A stretch of 32,022 nt of DNA from Prevotellaceae bacterium (lineage in GTDB: Bacteria > Bacteroidota > Bacteroidia > Bacteroidales > Bacteroidaceae): positions 1-32,022 of the forward strand of contig JAFLUU010000006.1 in assembly GCA_022508585.1 (NCBI GenBank). Reading direction: 5' to 3'. Below the pieces are notes generated by a model. The model searched no databases. It was not told the origin of the DNA and saw nothing but the letters and a program-made list of their open reading frames with translations. Within the stretch, counting starts at the first letter, position 1. The number at the start of each line of letters is the position of its first letter. Below, piece by piece: positions 29,474 to 32,022 of this stretch. The position numbers and the translations under genes are program-made.

Positions 29474-30020
29474 GCAACTTTTTATCAATACTCGTGCAAC
29501 AAACCACCCCTTTTCGTCCTTTCGTCGCCTTTTCCCCTTGCAAAGACAGCATCTCACAACTCCTTGCGCACATCTCGCCGTTCTTATCTCGCGAAAATGC
29601 GCTGAAATTCGCGTGTACGGTGTCTTGTAGGCACACGGGGATTTTCGCGCAACTTTTTTGCGCCTTCGCACACCCTAACTCGCTGATTGATATAACGCTT
29701 TTCGGCTACTTTTTTGCAGCGAAACCACACATTCTACGCTCAAAACATTTGTTTTGCACCTTTTGATGGGGCAAAACACCTATATTATCCCTCCAATCAT
29801 CCCCGATTTTTGTCGTTTTAGTGCGTTTTTCCTCCAAAAACACGCAAAATTCGTCCTAAAACATCGTGTTTTTGTTTCACCGCTTTCAGGGTTCAGTTTG
29901 TATTACGCACTTCAGCAGAGGTTTCGTACCATTTTGGATTGTCTTTTACTTTTCTGCAGAATCCCACCTTACTCATTTTTTTGTTAAATTTTCTACAATT
30001 TTTTCAATCCACGATTTCCT

Positions 30021-30158
30021 TTATTTAATTCTTTTTGTGGAAGTTGACCCACAATGGGGGCAACGGGGCAAAGGAGTAGACTTCAAAATGTACCCTCCCG
30101 AAGTATGCGTAAATACTTCACCGCAATTTTTGCATTTTCTTGTCTCTAATATCAACAT
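30021..30158 (-). CDS. Small (45 aa) zinc-ribbon protein, absent from the ORF track
   Basis: Minus strand ATG at 30158 to TAA at 30021-30023: MLILETRKCKNCGEVFTHTSGGYILKSTPLPRCPHCGSTSTKRIK, with two zinc-knuckle CxxCG motifs. TAACTTTG -7 box at 30185-30192 and an A-rich leader. Confidence 0.6.
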   Translation of the reverse strand: MLILETRKCKNCGEVFTHTSGGYILKSTPLPRCPHCGSTSTKRIK

Positions 30159-30184
30159 ATCACTGTTTTTTATGATTTATTTGA

Positions 30185-30192
30185 CAAAGTTA
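30185..30192 (-). promoter_or_regulatory. Candidate -7 element (TAACTTTG) for the 45-aa zinc-ribbon ORF
   Basis: Plus strand CAAAGTTA, 27 nt upstream of the ATG. -33 not clear. Confidence 0.45.
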
Positions 30193-30293
30193 CTGCCATT
30201 TGGCGACAGAAGCGAATATTAACTTCAATTTTTTTTAATTTTCCACCAAGTGGCATATTATAAATGGTAATTTTGTATCAGGCATTATAGACT

Positions 30294-30344
30294 ATGTTGG
30301 CAATGTATTACTACGACCTGCAAGGCCGCCGCGTGGCTGAAACA
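30294..30344 (+). pseudogene. Relic of a T9SS-type C-terminal sorting domain (MYYYDLQGRRVAETS)
   Basis: ATG TTG GCA ATG TAT TAC TAC GAC CTG CAA GGC CGC CGC GTG GCT; YDLQGRRV is the conserved start of type A sorting domains. No upstream gene body, no downstream GIYI/VxxGKK part. Confidence 0.55.
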
Positions 30345-30567
30345 TCACAAACTGGGCGTGAAGTGAGCTCGCGAACGGCAAACACGAAGTGGGCGCAAGC
30401 CGAAGCAGCGCAGTCACGCTAAAAGCGTGGGGCGCTACGAGCGGAGGCGAGAGCGTTAGCGACACAAGGCGACACAGCTCCACCTCACGATAGCAAACCT
30501 CACCAATAATATGTAAAACATCGCCAAACTGATACCATACCCCCTCAAAGTTCATAGAAAAACCTAT

Positions 30568-30596
30568 CGCGCGAGATTTTTTATCGTTCTCGCGCG
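30568..30596. repeat. Perfect 9-bp inverted repeat CGCGCGAGA-N11-TCTCGCGCG
   Basis: 30568-30576 and 30588-30596. Confidence 0.8.
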
Positions 30597-30598
30597 TA

Positions 30599-30722
30599 GA
30601 AATGTCGTCAAAATTTGAAAATTCATATACAAATTCTCGAGAAATCATATAAGAATTATTATAACTTTATATATGAATTTTTGAAAATTCGTATATGATT
30701 TTTTGAAGTTCAACGACATTTC
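30599..30722. repeat. ~124-nt imperfect long inverted repeat (AT-rich hairpin) with 10-bp perfect ends GAAATGTCGT / ACGACATTTC
   Basis: Left arm 30599 onward (GAAATGTCGTCAAAATTTGAAAATTCATATACAAATTCTCGAGAAATCATAT) aligns with the reverse complement of the right arm (GAAATGTCGTTGAACTTCAAAAAATCATATACGAATTTTCAAAAATTCATAT). Confidence 0.75.
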
Positions 30723-30761
30723 TGCAAATTTCCACGACATTTCGACGCGTGCGATGGGCTT

Positions 30762-30800
30762 AAAATCGGGCGCGGAGACCTTTTTGCCGTGTGCTAACGA
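30762..30800 (+). repeat. Dispersed intergenic repeat, copy 2 of 2
   Basis: AAAATCGGGCGCGGAGACCTTTTTGCCGTGTGCTAACGA, same orientation as copy 1. Confidence 0.75.
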
Positions 30801-31009
30801 GGTTGGGTATTGTGTGCGCGAGAAAATGGTGTGGAGGTGCGATGTTGTGTGCAGGGACGAGCGGACATTAAATAAAGGTGTGCGTATTATTAAATGGTAT
30901 GCTCGCACTATTTAATATGGTACGCGCGAAAAATATCTGCGCAAATAGTGGTAGGGGAGGGCGCGTATATGTGAGTTTTTTCGTAATTTCGCGAAAATTT
31001 TAGAATACT

Positions 31010-32022
31010 ATGAAAATAGGGTTTGACAACGAGAAATATCTGGCTATTCAGTCGGAACATATCAAGGAGCGCATCGCTAAGTTTGGCAACAAGCTGTATT
31101 TGGAGTTGGGCGGCAAGTTATTCGACGACCATCACGCGAGTCGTGTGTTGCCCGGCTTTCAGCCCGACAGCAAGCTGCGAATGCTGCGTCAGCTGAGCGA
31201 CTCGGCTGAGATAGTGATTGTGATTAGCGCCGTGGACATCGAGAAAAATAAAATTCGCGGCGACCTCGGCATTACTTACGACGAAGATGTGCTTCGCCTG
31301 CGCACTGAATTTCAGAAGCGCGGCTTCATGGTGAGCTCTGTGGTCATCACTCATTACAATGGCCAGAACTCTGCCGACCTTTACCGCCAGAAATTGGAGC
31401 GCCTTGGCATCAAATCGTACTATCACTACACCATAGAGGGCTATCCCACTAATGTGGCGCTCATAGATTCCGACGATGGCTTCGGGCGCAACGATTATGT
31501 GGAGACTACGCGCCCCCTTGTGATTGTTACGGCGCCCGGACCGGGCAGCGGCAAGATGGCTGTGTGTCTCAGTCAGCTATATAACGAGCATAAGCGCGGC
31601 ATCGAGGCCGGCTATGCCAAGTTTGAGACTTTCCCTGTATGGAATTTGCCGCTGAAGCACCCTGTGAACATCGCATACGAGGCTGCTACTGCCGACTTGG
31701 ACGATGTGAATATGATTGACCCCTTCCATTTAGAGGCGTACAACAAGATTGCTATCAACTACAACCGCGATATTGAAATCTTCCCTGTACTGAACGCCTT
31801 GTTTGAGGGCATCTACGGCACCAATCCCTACAAGTCGCCCACCGATATGGGTGTTAATATGGTGGGCTTCTGCATCTGCGACGACGATGTCTGCTGTCGT
31901 GCTTCGTGCGACGAGATTATCCGCCGTTACTACACGGCTCTCAACCGCATGGCGGAGGGCGACTGCAACGATGCGGAGGTAAACAAGATTTCCCTGTTGT
32001 TCAAACAGGTCCATATCGACGT
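31010..32022 (+). CDS. DUF1846 / UPF0371 family protein, 3' truncated by window end
   Basis: Open frame from the ATG at 31010 to the window end: MKIGFDNEKYLAIQSEHIKERIAKFGNKLYLELGGKLFDDHHASRVLPGFQPDSKLRMLRQLSD...VTAPGPGSGKMAVCLSQLYNEHKRGIEAGYAKFETFPVWNLPLKHPVNIAYEAATADL. Missing from the track; only antisense ORFs are listed there. Confidence 0.95.
   Translation, partial: MKIGFDNEKYLAIQSEHIKERIAKFGNKLYLELGGKLFDDHHASRVLPGFQPDSKLRMLRQLSDSAEIVIVISAVDIEKNKIRGDLGITYDEDVLRLRTEFQKRGFMVSSVVITHYNGQNSADLYRQKLERLGIKSYYHYTIEGYPTNVALIDSDDGFGRNDYVETTRPLVIVTAPGPGSGKMAVCLSQLYNEHKRGIEAGYAKFETFPVWNLPLKHPVNIAYEAATADLDDVNMIDPFHLEAYNKIAINYNRDIEIFPVLNALFEGIYGTNPYKSPTDMGVNMVGFCICDDDVCCRASCDEIIRRYYTALNRMAEGDCNDAEVNKISLLFKQVHID

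Noticed and set aside
29866-30222. 118-aa plus-strand ORF upstream of DUF1846
   Set aside because: Antisense of the 45-aa zinc-ribbon ORF, whose minus-strand frame has clear CxxC motifs; this frame is AT-rich and Phe/Leu-rich without motifs.
30292-30648. 118-aa minus-strand ORF
   Set aside because: Translation of the GC-rich repeat block and inverted repeat; no recognisable family.
31118-31426. 102-aa minus-strand ORF (and 31730-32014)
   Set aside because: Antisense to the DUF1846 coding sequence.

Overview
Bacteroidales-type chromosomal segment. The family content, the TAnnTTTG promoters and a T9SS-like C-terminus suggest a gut, possibly Muribaculaceae-like, genome (inference). Most of the window is conventional: malQ, GH25, GH43, GH84, queD-queE, DUF4494, a YggS-type PLP protein, an FtsX-type permease, rplU-rpmA, an lptB-ftsK-lolA-trxB operon, GH27, a multidomain GH89, a dxs-trkA-trkH-GNAT operon, and a DUF1846/UPF0371 gene cut by the window end. 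The last gene is missing from the ORF track. Items the ORF track does not explain: (1) a nested ~195-nt structured RNA at ~10590-10785 with its own promoter and terminator, best read as a 6S / Bacteroidales-1-like RNA; (2) an acyltransferase-3 gene broken by one, possibly two, single-base frameshifts right after that RNA; (3) a decayed GH29 alpha-L-fucosidase between trxB and rplU; (4) an unlisted 45-aa two-CxxC zinc-ribbon ORF at 30021-30158 (-) with its own promoter; (5) a very structured 1.5-kb intergenic region (29440-31010) with nested hairpins, a T9SS sorting-domain relic, a ~124-nt inverted repeat and a dispersed repeat whose second copy is at the other end of the window (38-76). I saw no convincing new multi-gene system such as a defence island, CRISPR array, BGC or prophage. 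All family calls come from reading motifs, with no database search.
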